From contig CAJOLM010000040.1 in NCBI GenBank assembly GCA_905235355.1, forward strand, positions 1,229-17,886: 16,658 nucleotides of DNA. Direction: 5' to 3'. Below the pieces are notes generated by a model. That model saw only the letters and a program-made list of their open reading frames with translations, had not been told where the DNA came from and did no database searches. Positions within the stretch are counted from its first letter, which is position 1; the number at the start of each line of letters is the position of its first letter. The position numbers were made by a program, and so were the translations under genes. This stretch comes from an uncultured Elusimicrobiales bacterium (GTDB lineage: Bacteria > Elusimicrobiota > Elusimicrobia > Elusimicrobiales > Elusimicrobiaceae). Shown piece by piece: positions 1-7,084 of the stretch.

Positions 1-834
1 CTGTCCCCGGTGACGGACAAGCCGCAAACAACGCGCCAAAACATTTTGGCTATCGCCGAAGGCGCCACCTATCAAATTATTTTCGTAGATACGCCGGGGT
101 TTTTACGTCCCCGCTATAAATTGCAGCAGACCATGGCCGCGTGTGTGGACCGAGCGGTGGGGGAAGATGCGGATTTGATTTTGCTGCTGGTGGACGCATC
201 CGCGCCGGATTTGCCCGCGCATGCGGATTTGTTTAAGAAAATTTCCGCTGCGTTTTGCCCCGTGTATTTGGTGCTCACCAAAACCGATTTAGTCAAAGAT
301 AAAACCGCGCTGCCCGCCTTGGAAGCACAGCTGAAAGAAGCGTTGCCGCGCATTGAAAAAGTGTTTAAGGTGTGCGCGCCGCGCGCCAGCGGGGTAGAGG
401 AACTAAAGGCTGCCACCGCTGCCGCCATGCCCGTCAGTCCGGCCTATTTCCCGCCCGGTCAGTGGACCGACCGCTGGGAGCGTTTTTACGCAGCCGAATT
501 TATCCGCGAGCAAATTTTCAAACTCTATCACAAAGAAATCCCGTATAGCACGCAAGTAGAAATTGAAAAATTTACGGAAAATTTGGGCGATAAAAATTAT
601 ATCCGCGCCATTATTCACGTAGAGCGCGATAGCCAAAAACCAATTTTAATCGGCAAGGGCGGCAGTGCCATTGCCACGCTGCGTGAGCGCGCGCAAAAAC
701 GCATTGCCGAATTTTTAGGCCGCCCGTACCGCCTGGAACTGCAGGTGGTCGTCACGCCCGATTGGCGCAACAATACCGAAATGCTGGAAAAATTCGGCTA
801 TATTGAGCGCGACGAGTCCCCCCGCGGCCTGTAG
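1..834 (+). CDS. era: GTPase Era, 5'-truncated by the window edge
   Basis: Era is a GTPase that binds the 3' end of 16S rRNA and helps mature the 30S subunit. The reading frame is open to the first base of the window, so the start and the G1 P-loop are missing. By comparison with the roughly 300-residue family, about 30 residues are lost. The visible part begins just before the switch I signature KPQTTR, followed by the G3 motif DTPG and the G4 motif TKTD. A G5-like CAPRASG stretch comes next. The C-terminal half is a type II KH RNA-binding domain with the GxxG loop in IGKGGSAI and the typical ending VTPDWRNN. The GTG at position 10 is an internal codon, not a start. smpB follows 46 bases downstream on the same strand. 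Identification is secure; only the truncation limits it. Confidence 0.96.
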   Translation: MSPVTDKPQTTRQNILAIAEGATYQIIFVDTPGFLRPRYKLQQTMAACVDRAVGEDADLILLLVDASAPDLPAHADLFKKISAAFCPVYLVLTKTDLVKDKTALPALEAQLKEALPRIEKVFKVCAPRASGVEELKAATAAAMPVSPAYFPPGQWTDRWERFYAAEFIREQIFKLYHKEIPYSTQVEIEKFTENLGDKNYIRAIIHVERDSQKPILIGKGGSAIATLRERAQKRIAEFLGRPYRLELQVVVTPDWRNNTEMLEKFGYIERDESPRGL

Positions 835-846
835 ACCTGCCAGGTG

Positions 847-874
847 TTGCGCCGCCCGGCGCATTTGCTACAAT
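847..874 (+). promoter_or_regulatory. putative smpB promoter giving a leaderless transcript
   Basis: A -35-like TTGCGC (847-852), a 16-base spacer and a -10-like TACAAT (869-874) lie just upstream of smpB. The -10 ends six bases before the ATG at 881, so initiation at the usual distance would begin on or next to the start codon. No Shine-Dalgarno sequence lies between the -10 and the ATG. The -35 is imperfect, so this is a reading by eye. Confidence 0.45.
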
Positions 875-880
875 ATACCC

Positions 881-1351
881 ATGAACAAAAAAGAAGGCGT
901 GCTGGTGGTGTGCACCAACCGCAAAGCATATCACGATTATTTTATTTTGGAAACGTTTGAAGCGGGGATTTCGCTGCTGGGCGCGGAAGTAAAGTCCATC
1001 CGGCAAAAAGAAGTCAGCCTGGACGGGGCCTTTGTCCGCGCGGAAAACGGGCACGCCGTGCTGCATAATATGTACGTCAAGCCGTACAAATTTAATTCTC
1101 TGTCCGAGCCCGACCCCACCCGCGCGCGGGATTTGCTGCTAAATAAGCGCGAAATCCGCAAGCTGCACGCCGGGGCGGAAATCAAAGGGCAAACGCTTGT
1201 GCCGCTGGAAATTTATTTCAAAAACGGCTGGGCGAAAATTAAGCTGGCCCTGGCCAAAGGTAAGCACCTCTACGACAAGCGCGAAAGTCTGAAGAAAAAA
1301 GATTTAAACCGCGAAATGGAAAAAGGCTTCAAAAATGCTATCCGCTTTTAA
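881..1351 (+). CDS. smpB: SsrA-binding protein SmpB
   Basis: SmpB binds tmRNA (SsrA) and delivers it to stalled ribosomes for trans-translation. The 156-residue product matches the family length. It has the oligonucleotide-binding fold signatures N-R-K-A-Y-H-D-Y-F near the N-terminus, then G-A-E-V-K-S-I-R and G-x-x-L-V-P-L-x-I-Y-F-K-N-G-x-A-K. The basic tail contains K-x-L-Y-D-K-R-E, which inserts into the decoding region. The frame stays open upstream to 803, but that would overlap the end of era and add 26 residues rich in Ala, Arg and Cys that are foreign to the family. The ATG at 881 is therefore chosen. There is no Shine-Dalgarno in front of it, and a promoter directly upstream suggests leaderless translation. 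The tmRNA gene itself is not in the window. Confidence 0.97.
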   Translation: MNKKEGVLVVCTNRKAYHDYFILETFEAGISLLGAEVKSIRQKEVSLDGAFVRAENGHAVLHNMYVKPYKFNSLSEPDPTRARDLLLNKREIRKLHAGAEIKGQTLVPLEIYFKNGWAKIKLALAKGKHLYDKRESLKKKDLNREMEKGFKNAIRF

Positions 1352-1427
1352 GTGTTCAAAAGATAAAAAAGGATGAGGTGTCCAAAAAAGGCATTTGAAG
1401 ACGACATTTTAAACAAGCAAATAACCC

Positions 1428-1457
1428 TTGACTTCGTTTTTTTCCTTTTGATACACT
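1428..1457 (+). promoter_or_regulatory. putative promoter of the secreted cysteine-rich protein
   Basis: TTGACT (1428-1433) and TACACT (1452-1457) are separated by 18 bases, a good sigma70-type match. Transcription would start near 1464, giving a leader of about 16 bases that contains AAAAGGAG (1467-1474) as ribosome binding site. The gap after smpB (1352-1479) holds nothing else I can identify except a loose direct repeat GTGTYCAAAA at 1352 and 1378. It has no clear terminator. Confidence 0.55.
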
Positions 1458-1479
1458 TCTTATAGTAAAAGGAGATTTT

Positions 1480-2487
1480 ATGAAAAATTTTATTTATGCC
1501 GTTTTAGTGCTTTTTTTAACCCCATTTGTATATGCTGACAATATCAGCATGGTGACTTATTTCCCGGTCCCGTATATGACGTACAAAGACCTGCAAGTCA
1601 GTGATAACTGCGCGCTAGGCTTGATTGATAGCTGCAAGCTGGACTCAAAAGGAGACTTAAATGTATCTGGTACTCTGTCAGTCAATAAGGGAAAGCTATA
1701 CTTAAACGGTCCAACTGTTCTTTCCTTAGCAGGTGATAGAGGTAGCATTAATTTCGGAACTAATAGTGGGACAAGCTCTGACAACAGAGGCGTTGTATTT
1801 TTTAATAAGCAAAATTTGACAGTAAATGGGTTGCAAAATACTAGTTTAAAGAATTTGCAGGCTACTCAGGCAAACTTGCAATCGTTACAGTTAGGTAGCT
1901 ACGCTTTTCCTGTATGTGGTGAAACCAATCGTGGTATTTCCTATCAAGATCTTACGCTAGAAAGGCAGACGGGTACGTTTTTAGTATGTGGATCAGGGGC
2001 GTGCAGTGGATATGACAGCCAAGAGTGTTGTACGGCAGCGGGATTTAGTTGGCAAAACAACAGTTGTGTCCGCTCCTGCTCTGCTAAGTCATATTCTGAA
2101 CAGGTACAAACATATCCTTTTGGCCGTGGCGATGCTGGTGGGGATGCTATGAGTGAGAGGCGTTGTGATGTCGATACTGTCTTGGCTACTGTATCTTATA
2201 CAACAGGTATTAGCCAACAATGTTCTCTTTCAGGAGAACTAAATATGCACTCTTTGGCGGAAATAAAACTCTATCTTACGTGTGAGTCCGAAGCGAATAG
2301 TATATTCCCAATCAGGGATGAATGGGAATCCTTTTCATGTATATTTGTGGAAGAACTACCCGCCTATGCTGAGGAGGGCTCTTGTGTGGGGGGAGCGTTG
2401 ACTTGTACCGCACAAACAGATACCTGGACTTGCCCGGCTGCTAAAGCGTGTGGTGAGGTTAAGAACAGCTGTTCAATCATAGGGTAG
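1480..2487 (+). CDS. secreted cysteine-rich protein of unknown function
   Basis: I do not recognise a named family. The 335-residue product starts with a signal peptide (Lys at residue 2, hydrophobic core about 4-18, likely cleavage after V-Y-A at 19), so it is probably exported. Just after the cleavage site is T-Y-F-P-V-P-Y (26-32), which resembles a motif I recall from many secreted Elusimicrobiota proteins. Residues 56-140 are Asn-, Leu- and Gly-rich with short repeats (LNVSGTLSVN, then an L-Q-rich run at 118-137), suggesting a beta-rich or fibre-like stalk. The rest carries most of the 18 cysteines, including E-C-C-T at 182-185 and a final cluster at 302-331. The number is even and no cysteine lies in the signal peptide, which fits a disulfide-bonded extracellular domain. 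The gene is more AT-rich than its neighbours, with its own promoter and a good ribosome binding site. It could be a surface adhesin or a pilus-associated protein; neither is demonstrated. Confidence 0.8.
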   Translation: MKNFIYAVLVLFLTPFVYADNISMVTYFPVPYMTYKDLQVSDNCALGLIDSCKLDSKGDLNVSGTLSVNKGKLYLNGPTVLSLAGDRGSINFGTNSGTSSDNRGVVFFNKQNLTVNGLQNTSLKNLQATQANLQSLQLGSYAFPVCGETNRGISYQDLTLERQTGTFLVCGSGACSGYDSQECCTAAGFSWQNNSCVRSCSAKSYSEQVQTYPFGRGDAGGDAMSERRCDVDTVLATVSYTTGISQQCSLSGELNMHSLAEIKLYLTCESEANSIFPIRDEWESFSCIFVEELPAYAEEGSCVGGALTCTAQTDTWTCPAAKACGEVKNSCSIIG

Positions 2488-2552
2488 TGAAATTTTTTAG
2501 TACATACGGCCTTGCTGTCGGGTCGGATAGACTGAGAATTTTATAGATTTTC

Positions 2553-2581
2553 TTGTCAAACGCAGTACAATTTTCTACAAT
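2553..2581 (+). promoter_or_regulatory. promoter of tRNA-Leu, possibly also feeding ftsQ
   Basis: TTGTCA (2553-2558), a 17-base spacer and TACAAT (2576-2581) form a near-consensus promoter. An overlapping TATAAT at 2581-2586 is spaced too far from this -35. Start of transcription is expected near 2588, only about five bases before the mature tRNA. The 105-base gap before the tRNA otherwise shows nothing recognisable. Confidence 0.7.
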
Positions 2582-2592
2582 ATAATACAGAT

Positions 2593-2675
2593 GGGCGGGT
2601 GGCGGAATGGCAGACGCGCACGGCTCAGGACCGTGTGGACGAAAGTCCTTAAGGGTTCAACTCCCTTTCCGCCCA
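2593..2675 (+). tRNA. tRNA-Leu, anticodon CAG
   Basis: The 83-base sequence folds into a class II tRNA. The acceptor stem is 2593-2599 with 2668-2674 (six Watson-Crick pairs and one G-U) and the discriminator base is A2675. The D stem is GCG/CGC. The anticodon stem CACGG/CCGTG encloses loop CTCAGGA with anticodon CAG at 2626-2628. The long variable arm GGAC-GAAA-GTCC (2637-2648) is typical of Leu and Ser tRNAs. The T arm AAGGG/CCCTT has loop TTCAACT. The CCA end is not encoded, so it must be added after transcription. It reads CUG codons. A T-rich run (2676-2688) follows immediately, and ftsQ begins 24 bases after the tRNA. Confidence 0.96.
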
Positions 2676-2699
2676 TTTATTTTTTTTTCGGGTTAACGC

Positions 2700-3524
2700 A
2701 TGAAAAAGTATGATTACTACCGTGCTGCAGGCCGCCAAACGGCCAGACGTCAAACGAACCGGAAAAAATTTTCTCTCTCTTTTCTAAAACCTATTTTCTT
2801 ATTGTGCCTGCTACTGGGGATATGCTTTGGGGTACACTGGGTGGCTAAACGCGCCTACGAAGGCTGGACGGCTTCGCGCCTGGGCACATGGAAACCCAAA
2901 GCGGTATCCGTTTCCGGTGCGGACGGCATTTTAACCAAAGAAATACAAGTTTTCGTACAACCTAAAGTGGCGCAGCCGTTTGCCGTTTCGGATGCGGTGG
3001 CACTACAGCAACAATTAATCAACAAATATCCGCAGCTGCGCGAAGTGCGCGTTAAGCGTGGTTTATTTTCGGGTAATTTAAATATTTCTCTCAAGCGCCG
3101 CGTGCCTATTGCTAAGCTGCAAGGTTCCGCGCACGAAGCGCAGTTTATTGACGAAGACGGCACCCTTTATGCCGAGCCTAATGCAGACCCAATGCGTACT
3201 TTGGCGGCCGTGAAAATAGAAGGGGAAATGCCGGCTAAACTGGAAAAGTCTTGGATCAGCTTTATCCAGCAAAGTGCTAAAAATAAATTAGCCGCTGACA
3301 CCTTTGTATTTCATATAGACAGTAAGTATGTGGATGCATATCTGACGGACGGAACGATTATACACTTTGGCACAGTAAACCCGTTGCGCGAGAAACTGCG
3401 CCGCGCGAGCCAAATTGTGGCCCATCAGGCGCGGGTGCATCCGTCGGAGAAATCCAAGCCGTACAGCCTGGATTTTACGTATTTTGAAAATGGGAAAGTT
3501 TTTTTAAGACAGAACGCTCGTTAA
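2700..3524 (+). CDS. ftsQ: cell division protein FtsQ/DivIB
   Basis: FtsQ is a single-pass membrane protein that joins the early ring (FtsA, FtsZ) to the late division complex through FtsL and FtsB. The 274-residue product has a basic cytoplasmic tail (1-26), one membrane segment (about 27-49) and a POTRA-type domain (about 65-135). That domain carries V-S-V-S-G near its start and P-Q-L-R-E-V-R-V-K-R before a beta strand with L-K-R-R-V-P-I-A. The FtsQ domain follows, with F-I-D-E-D-G-T-L-Y. The assignment rests on this architecture and on ftsA and ftsZ directly downstream. The leader is unusual: between the tRNA and the ATG there is mainly a T run and no good Shine-Dalgarno, so a U-rich, S1-dependent start is possible. 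No mur or ddl genes precede it, unlike the classical division and cell wall cluster. Confidence 0.88.
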   Translation: MKKYDYYRAAGRQTARRQTNRKKFSLSFLKPIFLLCLLLGICFGVHWVAKRAYEGWTASRLGTWKPKAVSVSGADGILTKEIQVFVQPKVAQPFAVSDAVALQQQLINKYPQLREVRVKRGLFSGNLNISLKRRVPIAKLQGSAHEAQFIDEDGTLYAEPNADPMRTLAAVKIEGEMPAKLEKSWISFIQQSAKNKLAADTFVFHIDSKYVDAYLTDGTIIHFGTVNPLREKLRRASQIVAHQARVHPSEKSKPYSLDFTYFENGKVFLRQNAR

Positions 3525-3565
3525 TTTTTATAATATACATAAGAGATTAAACGCGGGTGGGAAAT

Positions 3566-4819
3566 ATGGCTAAAACAAATTTAATTGCAGGGTTAGATGT
3601 AGGCAGTGAAAAGCTGACTGCGGTCGCAGCAGCGCATGACGAAGAAACAAATACCATACAAATTTTAGCCGGACGCAGTGTCCCTTGCAAAGGGGTGCGC
3701 GGCGGTATTGTGTCGGATATCCGTGAAACGTCGGCTGCGGTGACGTATTTATTGGGCGGCTTGGAGCGCGAACTGAATAAAGATATCAGCCATTTATACG
3801 TCGGGCTACGCGGGGCGCATTTAGAATCTTTTTCCAATCACGGCACATATAACATTTCCCGCATGGATAAAGAAATTACGCAGGCGGATATGGACCTGGC
3901 TGTAGAAAATGCCAAATCTATGCCGATTAAAAATGATAATGAAATTATCCACGTATTTACGCAAGGTTTTGCCATTGATAAACTGCGCGGTATTACCAAT
4001 CCCGAAGGGATGGAAGGCTCTTTGCTGGAAGTAGACGTGCATATCACGACGGGCTCCTCTACTCATCTGAACAATTTAGCCAAAGCTATTCAACGCCCGG
4101 GCTATAAAATTGACAATATGTTTTATGGCATGGTACCGCTGGGGCATTGTGTGCTGACGCAAGAAGAAAAAGATATCGGCGCGCTGATTGTGGATTTGGG
4201 CGGAGAAACTATGTCCGTGGGCATTTACAATGAAGGAATTTTAAAATTCTCACGCGATATCCCCTATGGCTGTGATTTGATTACCAGCGATTTGTCGCGC
4301 CTGTTGCATACGTCGCGGCAAAATGCGCGCATGGTCAAAGAAAAATACGGCGTGGCGTTTCCGACGTTTTTAGAAGAAGATGGGGAAATCCCGGTGCCGT
4401 CTTTGGACGGGCGCAGCACCAACAATATTAATAAACATTACATTTTGGATATTATTCAACCCCGCGTGGAAGAACTGCTAGAGCAAATCCAACACTGCGT
4501 GGCTACGTCGGGCTACAAGAACAGCGCGATCGTGGGCGTATTAACAGGCGGCGGCAGTTTGATGCCCGGTATGCAAGAACAAGCCATGAACGTGCTGGGG
4601 CTGAAAGAAGTGCGCTGCGGCGGTGTGCAACGTGATTTAGTCACCGCAGCCGATGAATTTTTTGATCCGCTTTACAGTACAGCTGTGTCGCTGGTAGCTT
4701 ATGCTTCCGAAAGTACAGGATATGAGGAATATGGCCGCGAAAGTTACGGCGGGAGCGGGAAATCTTTATTTGGCAAAATCGGCCGTTTGTTTAAAGGAAT
4801 GGATATCTTCGGCGGTTGA
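3566..4819 (+). CDS. ftsA: cell division protein FtsA
   Basis: FtsA is an actin-like ATPase that tethers FtsZ filaments to the inner membrane. The 417-residue product has the phosphate 1 motif in I-A-G-L-D-V-G-S-E-K and the phosphate 2 motif in I-V-D-L-G-G-E-T. The adenosine motif is in L-T-G-G-G-S-L-M-P-G. The last 20 residues include an amphipathic basic helix (SLFGKIGRLFKGM), the membrane-targeting sequence. The frame also has a GTG at 3557. I prefer the ATG at 3566 because GGTGGG lies at a suitable distance before it and the protein then starts in the usual M-A-K style. A TATAAT sits at 3529-3534 in the short gap after ftsQ, without a convincing -35. ftsZ starts 14 bases after the stop. 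Confidence 0.96.
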   Translation: MAKTNLIAGLDVGSEKLTAVAAAHDEETNTIQILAGRSVPCKGVRGGIVSDIRETSAAVTYLLGGLERELNKDISHLYVGLRGAHLESFSNHGTYNISRMDKEITQADMDLAVENAKSMPIKNDNEIIHVFTQGFAIDKLRGITNPEGMEGSLLEVDVHITTGSSTHLNNLAKAIQRPGYKIDNMFYGMVPLGHCVLTQEEKDIGALIVDLGGETMSVGIYNEGILKFSRDIPYGCDLITSDLSRLLHTSRQNARMVKEKYGVAFPTFLEEDGEIPVPSLDGRSTNNINKHYILDIIQPRVEELLEQIQHCVATSGYKNSAIVGVLTGGGSLMPGMQEQAMNVLGLKEVRCGGVQRDLVTAADEFFDPLYSTAVSLVAYASESTGYEEYGRESYGGSGKSLFGKIGRLFKGMDIFGG

Positions 4820-4833
4820 TGTCAGGAGTATTT

Positions 4834-5985
4834 ATGCAAGACGTATATATGCCAGCTGATTTGTTTGAAAGCAAAAAAGCCAAGATTAAAGTGATTGGTG
4901 TGGGCGGCGGTGGCGGCAACGCGATCAATCACATGGTTAACGCCGGCCTGCAAGATATTGACTTTATTGCCGTCAATACGGACGCGCAAGATTTGCGCCG
5001 CAACCAAGCGCCGTATTTGGTGCAAGTAGGTGAAAAAATTACCAAAGGGCTCGGGGTAGGCGGAGACCCGGAAAAAGGACGCCGCGCGGCAGAGGAGTCC
5101 AAAGAAAAACTTAAACTCATTATTGGACAGACCGATTTATTATTTATCACCGCCGGTATGGGGGGCGGCACCGGAACCGGGGTCGCGCCGTATTTAGCCA
5201 AACTGGCCAAAGAAATTTACGGAGATGATTTGTTGGTGGTGGGCGTTGTCACGCGGCCCTTTAGCTTTGAAGGATATGTGCGTGAAAAACAGGCCGACGA
5301 GGGCATCAAAGAAATGCAAAAGTATGTGGACTCTATGATTATCGTGCCCAATGAAAAACTTTTTGCCAATATTGATGCCAAAACCTCTACTCCGGATGCT
5401 TTTAAAATGGTAGATGAAGTATTATTGCAAGCGGTGAAAGGAATTGCGGAAGTTATCACCAAACCGGGTGAGGTAAACATTGATTTTAACGATATTCGCA
5501 AAGTGATGTGCAATTCCCAAAAATCACTCATTGGCATAGGGGAAGCCAGCGGGCCGGGGCGTCATTTGGCTGCTGTAAAACAAGCTATTTCCTCTCCTCT
5601 GCTGGAAAATGCCGATATACGTGGTGCCAAAGGATTTATTGTGCATTTCGCAGCTAATAAAGATGTGACGCTTATGGAACAGGGCGAAGTGATGAACTTA
5701 ATCCGCCAATATGCCAGTAACGATTCCATTGTAATGTTTGGGCAATCGTATGATGCGTCTTTAAAAGACAGTTTTAAAGTGACGGTAATTGCAACAGGGT
5801 TTAGCGCGGAAAAAGCCAATATGTTTATTTCCCGCCGCCCGCTTCCCACCAATAAGCCGGAAGAATATGATTTAAATAAAAATGTATTTGCTACATTTGA
5901 CGAGCCGAAGGCGCCGCAAGATGAGGAAGACAGTATGTTAATTCCTGCTTTTCTGCGCCGCAAAAAAAATACACTAAATAAGTGA
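4834..5985 (+). CDS. ftsZ: cell division protein FtsZ
   Basis: FtsZ is the tubulin-like GTPase that polymerises into the division ring. The 383-residue product shows V-I-G-V-G-G-G-G-G-N near the N-terminus and the tubulin signature G-G-G-T-G-T-G. The T7 loop N-I-D-F-N-D supplies the catalytic aspartates that complete the neighbouring subunit's active site. After a short linker the C-terminus has the conserved peptide I-P-A-F-L-R-R-K-K, which binds FtsA and other partners. Two upstream in-frame start codons exist at 4816 and 4819, the second overlapping the ftsA stop. The ATG at 4834 is chosen because AGGAG (4824-4828) lies five bases before it. pilT follows after 13 bases. Confidence 0.98.
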   Translation: MQDVYMPADLFESKKAKIKVIGVGGGGGNAINHMVNAGLQDIDFIAVNTDAQDLRRNQAPYLVQVGEKITKGLGVGGDPEKGRRAAEESKEKLKLIIGQTDLLFITAGMGGGTGTGVAPYLAKLAKEIYGDDLLVVGVVTRPFSFEGYVREKQADEGIKEMQKYVDSMIIVPNEKLFANIDAKTSTPDAFKMVDEVLLQAVKGIAEVITKPGEVNIDFNDIRKVMCNSQKSLIGIGEASGPGRHLAAVKQAISSPLLENADIRGAKGFIVHFAANKDVTLMEQGEVMNLIRQYASNDSIVMFGQSYDASLKDSFKVTVIATGFSAEKANMFISRRPLPTNKPEEYDLNKNVFATFDEPKAPQDEEDSMLIPAFLRRKKNTLNK

Positions 5986-5998
5986 TAAGGAGAATAAT

Positions 5999-7084
5999 AT
6001 GGCGGTAGGACTTCAAAGTTTACTTAGGACAGTAGTAGATAATAAGGCAAGCGGATTACATATCCGCGGTAATTCCAACGCCTATGTGCGTTTGAACGGG
6101 CAAATTAAGCCGATTGACGATTCTTTTGTCAGTAACGAAGAAGCAAAAAAAATGGCTTATGCTTGTATGGGCGAGCGTGAACGCAAAATTTTTGAACAAT
6201 ACAGCACGGTGGATTTCTCACTAGATGCCAAGTCGTATGGGCGTTTCCGTTTTAACGTGTTCCACCAATCGGGCAAAGTGGCTATGGCTATACGCCATAT
6301 TCCGCTGAAAATTCCTTCTTTTAAAGAGTTAAATTTACCGGAAGAAGTCTTGAAAAAAATTGCCGAAAACCGCCGCGGACTTATTATTGTAACCGGTATG
6401 ACAGGCTCTGGTAAATCTTCTACTTTAGCTGCCATCTTGGATTACATCAACAGCACACGCAATGGGCATATTATCACGATTGAAGACCCCATTGAATTTG
6501 TACATACTGAAAACAAATGTATCGTCAGCCAGTTGGAGCTGGGCGTAGATACACCGTCTTATACAGGGGCTTTGCGTGCTGCTATGCGTCAAGACCCGGA
6601 CACGATTATGATCGGGGAGCTGCGCGATACGGAAGTAATGAAATCCGCTATCTCCGCTGCGGAAACCGGTCAGCTGGTTTTGTGTACCATGCACACGGTA
6701 AACGTCACGCAAACCCTGGCCCGCTTGACGGAAGCTTTCCCGATTGAACAGCATGCGCAAGTGCGGCTGCAATTGTCTGAGCTGGTGCGCGGGATTATTT
6801 GCCAGCGTTTGTTGCCGACAATTAAACCTGGTATGATTCCGGCTTTGGAAATTATGGTGGGTACTCCGCAGACCCGCAAACTCATTCTAGAAAATCGCCC
6901 GGGCGATTTGGTGAAAGCTATGCAAAATGGTGCGTTCTATGGCATGAACACATTTGACCAATCATTAGCTGAGTTGCACAAAACTAATAAAGTAGAGATG
7001 GAACAAGTACTCGCGGCTGCTTCCAGCCCGGACGCGCTGATGATGGCTATTCGCGGGGTAACGGACAGCTTGGAGGTTGAATGA
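5999..7084 (+). CDS. pilT: type IV pilus retraction ATPase, PilT family
   Basis: PilT-family ATPases are hexameric motors at the pilus base that pull pilin subunits back into the membrane. The 361-residue product has a PAS-like N-terminal domain (about 1-100) and a RecA-like domain. Walker A is G-M-T-G-S-G-K-S (133-140), the Asp box is I-T-I-E-D-P-I-E-F (159-167), Walker B is D-T-I-M-I-G-E-L-R-D (201-210) and the His box is around T-M-H-T (220-223). The region matching the A-I-R-N-L-I-R-E helix of PilT reads Q-T-R-K-L-I-L-E here, so the retraction motif is only partly kept; a PilU-like paralogue cannot be excluded. AAGGAG (5987-5992) provides a good start. The stop overlaps the cmk ATG. Position between ftsZ and cmk suggests co-expression with division and growth genes. 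No other pilus gene is in the window. Confidence 0.93.
   Translation: MAVGLQSLLRTVVDNKASGLHIRGNSNAYVRLNGQIKPIDDSFVSNEEAKKMAYACMGERERKIFEQYSTVDFSLDAKSYGRFRFNVFHQSGKVAMAIRHIPLKIPSFKELNLPEEVLKKIAENRRGLIIVTGMTGSGKSSTLAAILDYINSTRNGHIITIEDPIEFVHTENKCIVSQLELGVDTPSYTGALRAAMRQDPDTIMIGELRDTEVMKSAISAAETGQLVLCTMHTVNVTQTLARLTEAFPIEQHAQVRLQLSELVRGIICQRLLPTIKPGMIPALEIMVGTPQTRKLILENRPGDLVKAMQNGAFYGMNTFDQSLAELHKTNKVEMEQVLAAASSPDALMMAIRGVTDSLEVE

Noticed and set aside
803..880. Upstream extension of smpB into the end of era
   Set aside because: The added 26 residues do not resemble SmpB, the extension overlaps era, and the ATG at 881 gives the normal family length.
1352..1390. Direct repeat GTGTYCAAAA, 26 bases apart, in the gap after smpB
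   Set aside because: It is short, imperfect and in A-rich sequence, so chance is enough; no third copy or element boundary was seen.
2593..2675. tRNA-Leu as an integration site for a mobile element
   Set aside because: No repeated 3' end of the tRNA, integrase or phage-like gene is visible on either side within the window.
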